DNA of 64,000 nt, from assembly GCF_902506505.1 (NCBI RefSeq), contig NZ_LR733406.1, forward strand, positions 3,552,904-3,616,903, in the 5' to 3' direction. The position numbers were made by a program, and so were the translations under genes. The notes beneath the pieces were generated by a model that did not search any database, was not told the DNA's origin, and worked only from the letters and a program-made list of their open reading frames with translations. Below are positions 1 to 11,232 of this stretch, piece after piece; the first letter of the stretch is position 1; each line of letters opens with the position of its first letter. This DNA comes from Pseudomonas sp. 8AS (GTDB lineage Bacteria; Pseudomonadota; Gammaproteobacteria; Pseudomonadales; Pseudomonadaceae).

Positions 1-1070
1 CTGGTTACCGCGATGATCACCAGCACATCGTTCAGCGGCACCCGGTTGAGCACCCGCAGCGAGGCCCAGGCAAAGGTCTGCTGCGCCACCACGAACATCA
101 CCCCGACCAGTGCCGCCAGCGGAATGCGCTCGATTAGCGGCGAGAGAAACAGCACGAACAGCAGGATCATCACCCCGGCCACCACGCCGGAAAGCCGGCC
201 GCGGCCACCAGAGCTGAGGTTGATCACGGTCTGGCCGATCATCGCGCAGCCGCCCATGCCGCCGAATGCCCCGGAGACCATGTTGGCCGCGCCCAGGGTC
301 ACGCATTCGCGATCCGGGTAGCCACGGCTCTCGGTGATCTCGTCGGTCAGGTTCAGGGTCAGCAGGGTTTCCAGCAGGCCGACCAGGCCCATCAGGATCG
401 CGTAGGGCGCAATGATGCGCAGGGTTTCCAGGGTCCAGGGCACCTGCGGCAGGGCAAACTGCGGCAAGCCGCCGGCGATGTGCGCCATGTCGCCCAGGGT
501 GTGGGTCGGCAGGCCGAGCAGGTACACCGCCAGGCCCACGCCGAGGATCGCCACCAGCGCCGGCGGCACGCTGCGGGTCAGGCGCGGCAGCAGGTAGACG
601 ATGGCCATGGTCAGCGCCACCAGGCCCAGCATCAGGTACAGCGCGTTGCCGCTGAGCCAGGTGTCACCCTGCTTGAAGTGCTCCAGCTGGGCCAGGGCGA
701 TGATGATCGCCAGGCCGTTGACGAAGCCGATCATCACCGAGTGCGGCACCATGCGGATCAGCTTGCCCAGGCGCAGCAGACCGAACAGGATCATCAGCAA
801 CCCGCCGAGCAGCACGGTGGCCAGCAGGTACTGCACGCCGTGCTGCACCACCAAGGCGACTATCACCACAGCCATCGAGCCGGCGGCACCGGAGACCATG
901 CCCGGCCGGCCGCCGAACAGTGCGGTCAGGGTGCAGATGATGAAGGCGCCGTAGAGCCCCATCAGCGGATTGAGGTGCGCCACCAGGGCAAAGGCGATGC
1001 ACTCCGGCACCAGCGCGAAGGAGGTGGTGAGCCCGGCCAGGACGTCGACGCGCAGACGTTTTACTTTCAT
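1..1070 (-). CDS. SulP family inorganic anion transporter (partial)
   Basis: The frame opens with ATG at 1068-1070 (MKVKRLRVDVLAGLTTSFAL) and stays open to the window edge, so the C-terminus is missing. It encodes about 356 residues of very hydrophobic protein with the SulP core pattern: an N-terminal segment ending in PECIAFALVA, a Gly-rich MVSGAAGSMAV stretch and the conserved GGMGGCAMIGQT loop. SulP proteins move sulfate, bicarbonate or other anions across the inner membrane, often with sodium or protons. Whether a STAS domain follows cannot be seen. Substrate is not deducible from the sequence; bicarbonate/sodium symport is one option. It is transcribed in the same direction as the MFS gene upstream, 111 bp away. 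Confidence 0.88.
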   Translation of the reverse strand, partial: MKVKRLRVDVLAGLTTSFALVPECIAFALVAHLNPLMGLYGAFIICTLTALFGGRPGMVSGAAGSMAVVIVALVVQHGVQYLLATVLLGGLLMILFGLLRLGKLIRMVPHSVMIGFVNGLAIIIALAQLEHFKQGDTWLSGNALYLMLGLVALTMAIVYLLPRLTRSVPPALVAILGVGLAVYLLGLPTHTLGDMAHIAGGLPQFALPQVPWTLETLRIIAPYAILMGLVGLLETLLTLNLTDEITESRGYPDRECVTLGAANMVSGAFGGMGGCAMIGQTVINLSSGGRGRLSGVVAGVMILLFVLFLSPLIERIPLAALVGVMFVVAQQTFAWASLRVLNRVPLNDVLVIIAVT

Positions 1071-1181
1071 GCAATGACCCAAGGGCGGGCAGGCAAGGCC
1101 GGTCCGCGGAGAGTGAGGGGAACGAGGGCCGCGGATGTTACGGAAATGCCGGCGGGCCGGCCAGTGATTGGCCAGGCGCCA

Positions 1182-2483
1182 TCACGGCGCCGACTGGTCG
1201 CCCGCCTCGGCCGCGGGGTTGGCGCGCTGCATCTGCTCGTGCACCGTGCGTTCCTCCACGCGTGGGTCCAGGGCGGCCGAGAGCGGCGAGCTGGTCATGT
1301 TGTCCGGCACGGCCACGTGCTGCAGCGGAGCATCCGGCACCGGCTGCATCTGTTTGATGGTGTCCGGGCGCACGCGAAAGATCAGCACGAAGGCGCAGAA
1401 GCAGACAAAGGCGTAGAGCATGTTCGGCCCTAGCTCGCGCATCAACAGCCCCGCGGTCAGCGGCCCCAGGCAGGCACCGATGCCGAAGGTCACCAGCAGC
1501 ATGGCCGTCAGCGAAACCCGGTGCTCGGCCTCGATGTAATCGTTGGAGAACGCCACGGCCAGCGGGTACAGGCTGAACTGCAGCAGGCAGAAGACAAAGC
1601 CCAGGGGGAACAGCAGCGCCAGCGGCAGCTCGGGCAAGATGGCCATAGGCAGGCTGGCCAGGGTCAGCAATACCGCGCAGTTGCGGATCAGCGCGCCGCG
1701 ATCATAGCGATCCGACAGCCAGCCCAGCGGCCACTGCACCAACAGGCCGGCGAGGATGCAGCTGGCCATGAACAGGCCGACCTGCTGGGTGCTCAGGCCC
1801 ATGCGTGAGGCGTGCAGCGGCGCCAGCCCATAGAAGGAGCCGATGGCCAGCCCCGAAACCAGAGTGGTGGTCAGCGACTGCGGCACCCGCTTGATGAAGA
1901 ACAGCGGCTCCAGGGCCACCGGCTGCATCGGAGCCGGATGGCTGCGACGGGTCATGGCCACCGGCACCAGGCACAGGGTGAAGCACAGCGCCACCAGCAT
2001 CAGCAGCTCCACGCCCAGCGCCGGATGCAGCACCAGCGTGAGCTGGCCGAGCATCAGGCCGAGGTAGCAGGCAATCATGTAGCCGGAGAACACCCGCCCG
2101 CGCTGGCTGGCATCGGCCTGCTCGTTGAGCCAGCTCTCGATCACCATGTACTGGCACATCATGCCCAGGCCCACCAGCGCGCGCAGCAGCAGCCAGGCCG
2201 GCAGCCAGTCGATCAGGCCGTGACCGAGTACAGCGGCGCCGACCACTCCGGAACTGGAAACGAACGCACGCATATGGCCGACCCGGGCGATCAGCCGATG
2301 GCCGACCTTGCCACCCAGCACCAGGCCCAGGTAGTTGGCCGCCATCAGCGCGCCGATCCACGCGGTATCGACCTTGTCCGCCGCCAGGCGCAGGCCCAGG
2401 TAGGTGCTCAGCAGACCGGAGCCGATCAGCATCAGCAGGGTGGCGAAATACAGTGAGCGAAACGACTTCCAAATACTGGTCAT
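1182..2483 (-). CDS. MFS transporter, YcaD-like
   Basis: A 433-residue permease with 12 predicted membrane segments. I place the start at ATG 2481-2483 (MTSIWKSFRSLYFATLLMLI) rather than 13 codons upstream, because the upstream stretch is Arg/Pro-rich and unlike an MFS N-terminus. MFS signatures are visible in the loop after TM2 (GKVGHRLIARVG) and in the second half (GWLSDRYDRGALIR). The protein ends in a hydrophilic tail of about 60 residues rich in Pro, Glu and Gln. Proteins of this type are orphan inner-membrane permeases of unknown substrate. The downstream SulP gene is on the same strand, but a functional link is only inferred from position. Confidence 0.85.
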   Translation of the reverse strand: MTSIWKSFRSLYFATLLMLIGSGLLSTYLGLRLAADKVDTAWIGALMAANYLGLVLGGKVGHRLIARVGHMRAFVSSSGVVGAAVLGHGLIDWLPAWLLLRALVGLGMMCQYMVIESWLNEQADASQRGRVFSGYMIACYLGLMLGQLTLVLHPALGVELLMLVALCFTLCLVPVAMTRRSHPAPMQPVALEPLFFIKRVPQSLTTTLVSGLAIGSFYGLAPLHASRMGLSTQQVGLFMASCILAGLLVQWPLGWLSDRYDRGALIRNCAVLLTLASLPMAILPELPLALLFPLGFVFCLLQFSLYPLAVAFSNDYIEAEHRVSLTAMLLVTFGIGACLGPLTAGLLMRELGPNMLYAFVCFCAFVLIFRVRPDTIKQMQPVPDAPLQHVAVPDNMTSSPLSAALDPRVEERTVHEQMQRANPAAEAGDQSAP

Positions 2484-3154
2484 GGACGGCTCGGGAGTTC
2501 GATCAGGGGGGCGCCTGCGCACAGGCTTATCGGGGATGGACTGGAGTATGGTTCAGTCAAGCAGAAGACAGGGCCCGGTCATTGCCGAAACCGACTGGCC
2601 ATGAACTGAGACCGCCAAGCGCACGCGCAGCGTCACAGCGGTACAGGGAGAAAGCCGGCACAGCCCTGCCCAGATTGGTGGATGCGCAAGCTGATCGGCA
2701 TTTATGGTGTGGAAGTCGGGGATTGTGCCGCGGCAATGCAGGCAAGGCTGGCCACGACGACTAGTAGAGCGGCTGCAATCGGCCGATTCTGTTGAAAAAG
2801 TCCCTTTGCGATTTTTGACCACGAAATAGCGTTGACTACGTTGAAATCTGACTCGCTCAGAAGGCGGAGCTGCGTTGGTTTTTACGTAGCAACGCCAGAA
2901 ATGAGTGATTGTTGAGCTGCCGAAAAGCAGCTCCCTCGGAGACCGACTTTTTCAACAGAATCGGCCAGAAGGAGACGTTGGCGAAGGGCTGGATGCCGCC
3001 ACAGCTACCCCTCAGATTTGGGCGGTTGATGCTCAAGGGGAACGACTAGCCTGAAGAAAAAGCAGGGCCATTGCACTACGTTTCCGTATGAGTGAGCGCA
3101 TGTTTGATCCCCGGAGCCTATAGTCAAGGCCTTAGCTAAGAGGGAGGGCAGCAG
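2484..3154. other. intergenic spacer at the left edge of a lower-GC segment
   Basis: This 671-bp stretch contains the miniature inverted-repeat element at 2781-2966 and otherwise no coding region I trust. Short frames here lack a ribosome site and family resemblance. Base composition drops after the element and stays lower through 5468. A purine-rich site (AGGGAGGG, 3141-3148) precedes the GTG start of the next gene. Confidence 0.6.
2781..2966. mobile_element. 186-bp miniature inverted-repeat element (MITE-like)
   Basis: The ends are perfect 22-bp inverted repeats, 2781-2802 and 2945-2966, with core CTGTTGAAAAAGTC, a terminus style typical of several IS families. There is no open frame inside, so it would need a transposase supplied in trans. 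The 8 bp AATCGGCC occur at 2777-2784 and again at 2959-2966, so the target duplication and the true ends are ambiguous: the GGCC may belong to flanking duplication instead of the element. It sits at the border of the lower-GC antiporter/ligase unit. The family cannot be named without a database comparison. Confidence 0.7.
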
Positions 3155-4342
3155 GTGCCAGAACTCAGCACGCTTGTTCGAGAGATGGCATGGCCCCTTG
3201 CAATCCTGATCGCGTGGATGGCCGGCGAAGTAGCTTTCCGCTGGGTACGCCTGTCGCGCATCAGTATTTACGGCCTCACTGGATTCCTCTTGGCAGGGCC
3301 TCAATTTGGCCTGCTGCCAAGCTCACTGGAGCCGGAGATCTTTCTGCTGGCACATATCGCCTTCGGCTTGATCCTGTTCGAGGCGGGCTATCGATTCAAC
3401 CTTCGCTGGTTGCGAACCAACCCATGGCTTGGTCTCACCTGCTTGGCCGAGGCAAGCCTGACGTTTGGGGCGGTATATCTGCTAGCCATTGCATTTGACA
3501 CGGCTCACCTCACGGCACTATTGCTGGCATCAATCTCAATGGCTACTTCACCGGCCACAGTGTTACGGGTAATTAACGAACAGTGCGGCTCCGGCCAAGT
3601 CAGCGAACGCTTGATTCACCTCGCAGTCCTCAATTCCGTATTCGCAATTATTGTTTTCAAGGTCGTAGTCGGTCTATTGGTTTTCCACACATCTGAAAAC
3701 ATCTGGGATGCCACTTCTACTAGCCTGCTCCTCTTGCTGCTCTCCGCCCTGACAGGGATTATTTTTGGACTGCTTATACCGATACTACTTCGCTGGCTGG
3801 GCCGAGCAACTCACGACGCCACACTGGCTTTTGCAATAGCAGTAATCGCTTTAGTAGCTTTAGCTCATGCTTTAAAGCTTTCTCCCGTACTGGCAACACT
3901 CACCTTTGGACTTACTGCGCGCCACCGTCGCATTGTCATGAGCCAGACGCAGAGAAACTTTGGCCCCCTAGGTGATCTACTGGCCGTTTTTCTGTTTGTA
4001 TTTATCGCTGCCACACTTGAGTGGGATGTTGTAGTGGCTGGCCTGGGTTTTGGCTTGTTGTTAGTTCTGACGCGCGCACTGGCCAAGCTCACCGGCGTGT
4101 TACTGTTCGCGAACTTGAGCGGAATTTCTTTATACAAAGGGCTTTTGTTGGGTATCGCTTTAGGCCCTTTTGCGGCATTCGTGATCCTGGTTTTGGAGCA
4201 AACACGTTACCTGGGTATAAATCTCTTCGACCAATTAGCTCCCCTGGCAGCTGCTGCCTTAGTTATGGAGATTTTGGGGCCATTGCTCACACAGGGAACT
4301 CTGGTACTCGCTCATGAGGTGCAGATAAGGAGGGGAGACTGA
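3155..4342 (+). CDS. cation/proton antiporter (monovalent cation:H+ antiporter, CPA superfamily)
   Basis: A 395-residue integral membrane protein with about 11-12 hydrophobic segments and no soluble C-terminal domain, so it lacks the nucleotide-binding RCK domain of full Kef proteins. The start is GTG at 3155, with AGGGAGGG seven bases upstream. Exchanger features include YGLTGFLLAGPQFGLLP near residue 38 and the SMATSPATVLRVINE stretch in the middle. The expected role is exchange of Na+ or K+ for protons at the inner membrane. The next gene begins one base after its stop codon, so the two are surely co-transcribed and probably translationally coupled. Codon use and GC are clearly lower than in flanking genes, which points to horizontal acquisition. 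Confidence 0.85.
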   Translation: MPELSTLVREMAWPLAILIAWMAGEVAFRWVRLSRISIYGLTGFLLAGPQFGLLPSSLEPEIFLLAHIAFGLILFEAGYRFNLRWLRTNPWLGLTCLAEASLTFGAVYLLAIAFDTAHLTALLLASISMATSPATVLRVINEQCGSGQVSERLIHLAVLNSVFAIIVFKVVVGLLVFHTSENIWDATSTSLLLLLLSALTGIIFGLLIPILLRWLGRATHDATLAFAIAVIALVALAHALKLSPVLATLTFGLTARHRRIVMSQTQRNFGPLGDLLAVFLFVFIAATLEWDVVVAGLGFGLLLVLTRALAKLTGVLLFANLSGISLYKGLLLGIALGPFAAFVILVLEQTRYLGINLFDQLAPLAAAALVMEILGPLLTQGTLVLAHEVQIRRGD

Positions 4343-4343
4343 C

Positions 4344-5468
4344 ATGCCGCTAGAGGCGTTCAAGCAGTCGTCGGCACTCAGTCTGGGTGTCGAGTTAGAG
4401 TTGCAGTTGGTTAGTCTGAGCAATTTCGACTTAATCGCTGCAAGCCCCGACTTGCTTTCCTTGCTGCAGCGCAAAGCCTTTCCTGGGAATGTTGTGCCAG
4501 AAGTCACGGAAAGCATGATCGAGGTATCCACGGATGTGCACTACGCATATGGCAGTCTACTGACGCAGCTGTGCCAGATGAGAAATATCCTCGTCCACGC
4601 TGGCGATCAACTGAACATTGGGATCTGTGGCGGCGGCACCCATCCGTTCCAATTATGGTCGGAGCGTCGGATCTTTGAGAAGCCCAGGTACCGTGAGGTC
4701 TCTGCACTCTATGGTTACCTTATTGAGCAGTTCACCGTGTTCGGCCTGCATATCCATGTAGGCTGCCGGAGTGGCAGCGATGCTCTGTATTTGTTACATG
4801 CACTCAATCGCTACGTGCCGCAGTTCATCGCACTTTCAGCATCTTCACCTTTTGTACAGAGACGGGATACCCTCTTTAACTCAGCACGATTGAATTCAAT
4901 TTTTTCCTTCCCGCTCAGCGGTCGGGCACCGTTTATTCTGGATTGGGACAATTTCTCCAATGAATTCTTTTCCAAGATGGAGCGCACTGGCGTCGTTAAG
5001 AGCATGAAGGATTTTTACTGGGACATCCGCCCAAAGCCTGAGTATGGGACCTTAGAGTTACGTGTCTGCGATATGCCATTGTCGGTGGAGCGAGCGGCAG
5101 CATTAGCCTGCTACCTGCAGTGTCTGTGCCGGCACTTATTTGAGCGCGGTGAGAAGGCACCAATTGAGGATGACTATCTGGTTTACAACTACAACCGGTT
5201 CCAGGCATGCCGCTTTGGACTTGACGGCGTTGTCGTACACCCCAGGAGCTATGATCGAATTTCTCTTCGCGAGGATATTCTGACAACAGTTCGGCAGCTG
5301 CAGCCACAGGCCGAGGCTTTAAGCTGTGGCGCAGCACTTGAGCTTATTTACCGAATTACTCATGAGGAGAACGACGCGACCCTACTTCGTCGCGAACACC
5401 AGGCTCGCGGCAGTGTGGAGGGCATGGTTGATGCAGCACTTGAATACTTTCGCCGCAATGAAAATTAA
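4344..5468 (+). CDS. YbdK-type carboxylate-amine ligase (GCS2 family)
   Basis: A 374-residue protein with features of the glutamate-cysteine ligase 2 fold. The N-terminal SLGVELELQLV carries the acidic Mg-ATP pattern, VPEVTESMIEVSTDVH follows, then GGGTHPFQLW, the metal-binding-like FGLHIHVGC and the arginine-containing GTLELRVCDMP. YbdK proteins join a carboxylate to an amine with ATP; E. coli YbdK has weak glutamate-cysteine ligase activity, but the natural substrates are mostly unknown. It lies one base after the antiporter stop and shares its low GC. The pairing suggests the product may affect the antiporter, since Kef-type antiporters are gated by glutathione compounds. That link is my inference, not established for this pair. 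Confidence 0.85.
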   Translation: MPLEAFKQSSALSLGVELELQLVSLSNFDLIAASPDLLSLLQRKAFPGNVVPEVTESMIEVSTDVHYAYGSLLTQLCQMRNILVHAGDQLNIGICGGGTHPFQLWSERRIFEKPRYREVSALYGYLIEQFTVFGLHIHVGCRSGSDALYLLHALNRYVPQFIALSASSPFVQRRDTLFNSARLNSIFSFPLSGRAPFILDWDNFSNEFFSKMERTGVVKSMKDFYWDIRPKPEYGTLELRVCDMPLSVERAAALACYLQCLCRHLFERGEKAPIEDDYLVYNYNRFQACRFGLDGVVVHPRSYDRISLREDILTTVRQLQPQAEALSCGAALELIYRITHEENDATLLRREHQARGSVEGMVDAALEYFRRNEN

Positions 5469-5751
5469 GCTTTTTCTCTCTTGATATCACCTCAGCCGTG
5501 TATACCAAGATGGTGGTGCCCCAGCCTGTTATAACTTAGAGACAAGTAAATACCCCTGAAACCCGTAAATACCTGATAACAGCTTCTGGCCGGTTTCTAC
5601 CGCTCCCCACCGACAGCGTTGAGTTGGTAGCTGCCCTCTACCCAGCCCCAACGCGGGTGTGCCGGTCGCACCATCAACCCCATAGCACTGGCCAGCACTT
5701 CGCGCCTAAAGCCACTCCCACAGAAGTGCTGACAGGCAGCCGCACAGCCCC

Positions 5752-6213
5752 TCAAATCGGCGGCGCCGAGCGCAGCATCACCGACTTCAGGGCGAAGGCC
5801 GACTTGATTCCGGCCACGCCGGGGATGCAGGTCAGGGTGTGGGTGAGGAAGGCCTGGTAGGCGGCCAGGTCCTTGACCACCACGCGCAGCATGTAGTCGG
5901 CGTCGCCGGTCATCTGGAAGCAGCTCATCACCTGCGGTGCCTCGACGATGCGCTCCTCGAAACGGGCGAGGTAGTCGCCGGTCTGCTTTTCTAAGGAGAC
6001 AGAGACGAACACGCTCATCGCCCCGGACAGGCGCTCCTCGTCGAGGCGCGCAAAATAGCCCTGGATGTAGTGCTCGTCTTCCAGGCGACGGACCCGGCGC
6101 AGGGTCGGGGTCATCGACAGGCCGACTTTCAGGGCCAGGTCGCGCCAGCTCATGCGGCCATCCTCGGCCAGCGCGCGGAGGATTTTCAGGTCGATGCGGT
6201 CAAGTTCGGACAT
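5752..6213 (-). CDS. bkdR: Lrp/AsnC-family regulator, probable BkdR
   Basis: This 153-residue regulator has an N-terminal helix-turn-helix (LDRIDLKILRALAEDG through GLSMTPTLRRVRRLEDE) and a C-terminal RAM/AsnC ligand domain (SLEKQTGDYLARF, CFQMTGDADYMLRVVV, IPGVAGIKSAFALK). It is divergent from bkdA1, the arrangement of the Pseudomonas bkd activator BkdR, which responds to branched-chain amino acids. The gene name rests on position and family; sequence similarity to P. putida BkdR, as I recall it, is moderate. The AT-rich spacer at 6214-6340 is the obvious place for its binding sites. The 283-bp gap on its other side, to the ligase gene, shows nothing I can name. Confidence 0.78.
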   Translation of the reverse strand: MSELDRIDLKILRALAEDGRMSWRDLALKVGLSMTPTLRRVRRLEDEHYIQGYFARLDEERLSGAMSVFVSVSLEKQTGDYLARFEERIVEAPQVMSCFQMTGDADYMLRVVVKDLAAYQAFLTHTLTCIPGVAGIKSAFALKSVMLRSAPPI

Positions 6214-6351
6214 GGCGGCAGGCTTCTACGATTATTGGTTTTATTAGTTAAAACATACTAATACAGCCAGGCAAACCTAGTGACTTTGGAGCAAAAAACT
6301 AGCAGTCGAAGCATATACTGAAATCACAAGAACAACGACGAGGGCCTCACC

Positions 6352-8779
<2,428 letters not shown>

Positions 8780-9103
8780 ATGGGTACCCATGTGATCAAG
8801 ATGCCGGACATCGGCGAAGGCATCGCCGAAGTCGAGCTGGTGAAGTGGTATGTGCAGGTTGGCGAGACCGTGGCCGAGGATCAGACCCTGGCCGATGTGA
8901 TGACCGACAAGGCCATGGTGGAAATCCCCTCGCCAGTGGCCGGCACGGTGCTGGCCCTGGGCGGCACGCCGGGCCAGGTGATGGCCGTCGGCAGCGAACT
9001 GATCCGCCTGGAAGTGGCCGGTGCCGGCAACGCCAAGGCCGGCGCACCCGCACCTAGCGCGGCGCTACCTGTAGAACAACCGAAGAGTTACTTGTGTTGC
9101 TGA
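8780..9103 (+). pseudogene. bkdB: truncated lipoamide acyltransferase (E2) of the bkd complex
   Basis: The first roughly 85 residues are a normal biotinyl-lipoyl domain (MGTHVIKMPDIGEGIAEVEL) with the lipoylated lysine in VMTDKAMVEIPSPVAG near residue 44. An Ala/Pro linker begins (AGAPAPSAALPVEQPK), then the frame enters unrelated DNA around 9080-9086, adds about four foreign residues (SYLCC) and stops at 9101-9103. The subunit-binding domain and the acyltransferase domain, about 300 residues including the HxxxD active site, are absent, and lpdV (E3), which normally follows, is absent too. The DNA it runs into is the reverse complement of an rRNA operon leader. The remnant could not support complex assembly. 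Confidence 0.9.
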
Positions 9104-9210
9104 TAATCTTGCGACTAACAGTCTTACTCCACAAGCACCCACACGAATTGCTTGATTCAAGTTGTTAAAGAGCGTTTCGGCGAAGTCTTTCGTCTCAACC
9201 GAGGCCGCGC
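9085..9210 (-). other. 5' leader of an rRNA operon, lacking its 16S gene
   Basis: Read on the minus strand, this matches in my memory the conserved pseudomonad leader ahead of 16S rRNA: GCTCTTTAACAACTTGAATC, then AAGCAATTCGTGTGGGTGCT, and on through GATTATCAGCAACACAAGTA. Similarity fades near 9085, well before the mature 16S 5' end would be reached, and bkdB sequence takes over. No part of 16S, ITS tRNAs, 23S or 5S is present in the window. Confidence 0.85.
9163..9173 (-). promoter_or_regulatory. boxA antitermination element
   Basis: The minus strand reads GCTCTTTAACA, the bacterial rRNA boxA bound by NusB-NusE. It lies about 38 bp downstream of the -10 hexamer of promoter P1, the usual place in an rRNA leader. 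It would make transcripts from P1-P4 resistant to premature termination, relevant because they now point into bkd. Confidence 0.85.
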
Positions 9211-9238
9211 ATTCTACAGCAGCCTTTCTTTCTGTCAA
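9211..9238 (-). promoter_or_regulatory. rRNA promoter P1
   Basis: Minus strand: TTGACA (9233-9238), 16-bp spacer, TAGAAT (9211-9216), then a GC-rich discriminator starting GCGCGG, the signature of a stringently controlled strong promoter. Confidence 0.88.
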
Positions 9239-9318
9239 CCAGTTTCGAAGAATTTTTCTTTTCTTCTCAACCGCTTGCGCCTCCGATCTGCCTTACGCTT
9301 CACATCAGCGGGAGGCGA

Positions 9319-9346
9319 ATTCTACAGCGTTCAAAGCCGCTGTCAA
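9319..9346 (-). promoter_or_regulatory. rRNA promoter P2
   Basis: Minus strand: TTGACA (9341-9346), 16-bp spacer, TAGAAT (9319-9324), then TCGCC. It lies 108 bp upstream of P1 with the same spacing. Confidence 0.85.
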
Positions 9347-9424
9347 CCACCTCTTTCCAACCTCTTCAGCTCTTTCGAACCGAAGCACCGACAGGATCAA
9401 ACCACCGCCCTGTCAGGCCGGCGC

Positions 9425-9452
9425 ATTCTACTCGAATCCGCCGCCAGCACAA
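9425..9452 (-). promoter_or_regulatory. rRNA promoter P3
   Basis: Minus strand: TTGTGC (9447-9452), 16-bp spacer, TAGAAT (9425-9430), then GCGCCGG. The -35 is weaker than in P1 and P2, but the -10 and discriminator are typical and the spacing from P2 is 106 bp. Confidence 0.7.
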
Positions 9453-9521
9453 CCTTTATTTTCGTCTAACTCTTTGTTTAGCAAGGAGTTTTCAGATCAG
9501 GCCGCGCCGGAAGAGGTGCGC

Positions 9522-9549
9522 ATTATAGGCTTGGGAAATTGGCCGTCAA
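9522..9549 (-). promoter_or_regulatory. rRNA promoter P4
   Basis: Minus strand: TTGACG (9544-9549), 16-bp spacer, perfect TATAAT (9522-9527), then GCGCACC. Its -35 begins about five bases past the msrQ stop codon. It completes a regular ladder of four promoters. Confidence 0.8.
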
Positions 9550-9553
9550 CACT

Positions 9554-10167
9554 TTATTGCGCCGCCTTCGTCACCCCAGCCAAATGACCCGATAAGCGGC
9601 CCGCCAGGGCCGGCAGACGCAACAACAGCAGCACAACACCAATGACCGCATAGAGCAGCCACTCTCCAATATCCGAGCGTACAACCCACAGCATATGCAG
9701 CAAGGCCAGGCCCAGGATGAAATAGACGAGCCTATGCAACTGCCGCCAGCGCTTACCCAGTCGCCGAATGCTGTACTGATTGGACGTCAGCGCCAAAGCC
9801 AGCAGGCCAGTAAAGGCCAGAACCCCGACAATGATGTAAGGCCGCTCACGCAGATCATCGAGCAACTGGGCAAAGTCCAGCCCGAGAAGAAACAGCAGGT
9901 AGCCACAGACATGTAGCAACACATAACTGAAGCACCACAACCCCAATTGCCGGCGCACCGCAATCCAACCACCCCAGCCCGTCAGGCGGCGCAACGGAGT
10001 CATCGCCAGCGTCAGCAACAGGATAATCAGCGCCCCCAGCCCGAGCCGGTCAACCAGCGTCTTGCCAGGATCGGCACCCAGCGACTGCATCAACCCCTGA
10101 TAGAGCCACAGCAGCAGGGGACATAGCGTCGCGACGAATACAGCCAACCGCCAGTTTCGATAGCGCA

Positions 10168-10168
<1 letters not shown>
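9554..10168 (-). CDS. msrQ: MsrQ, heme-binding membrane subunit of methionine sulfoxide reductase
   Basis: A 204-residue ferric-reductase-like membrane protein (YedZ family) with about six hydrophobic segments. Conserved histidines for heme lie in [14 protein letters not shown] and [20 protein letters not shown]. It passes quinol electrons to periplasmic MsrP for repair of oxidised methionines. I place the start at ATG 10166-10168, where TGATG overlaps the msrP stop codon; a TTG one codon earlier is less likely. The gene lies between msrP and the rRNA promoters, all on the minus strand, matching PA4691 in PAO1 as I recall. Confidence 0.92.
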
Positions 10169-11169
<1,001 letters not shown>

Positions 11170-11232
11170 GATGGCTCCGCGGTTAAGGACGGCTGATGCG
11201 CCAATAGACCGCGGAGCCGGCAGGAAATTACA

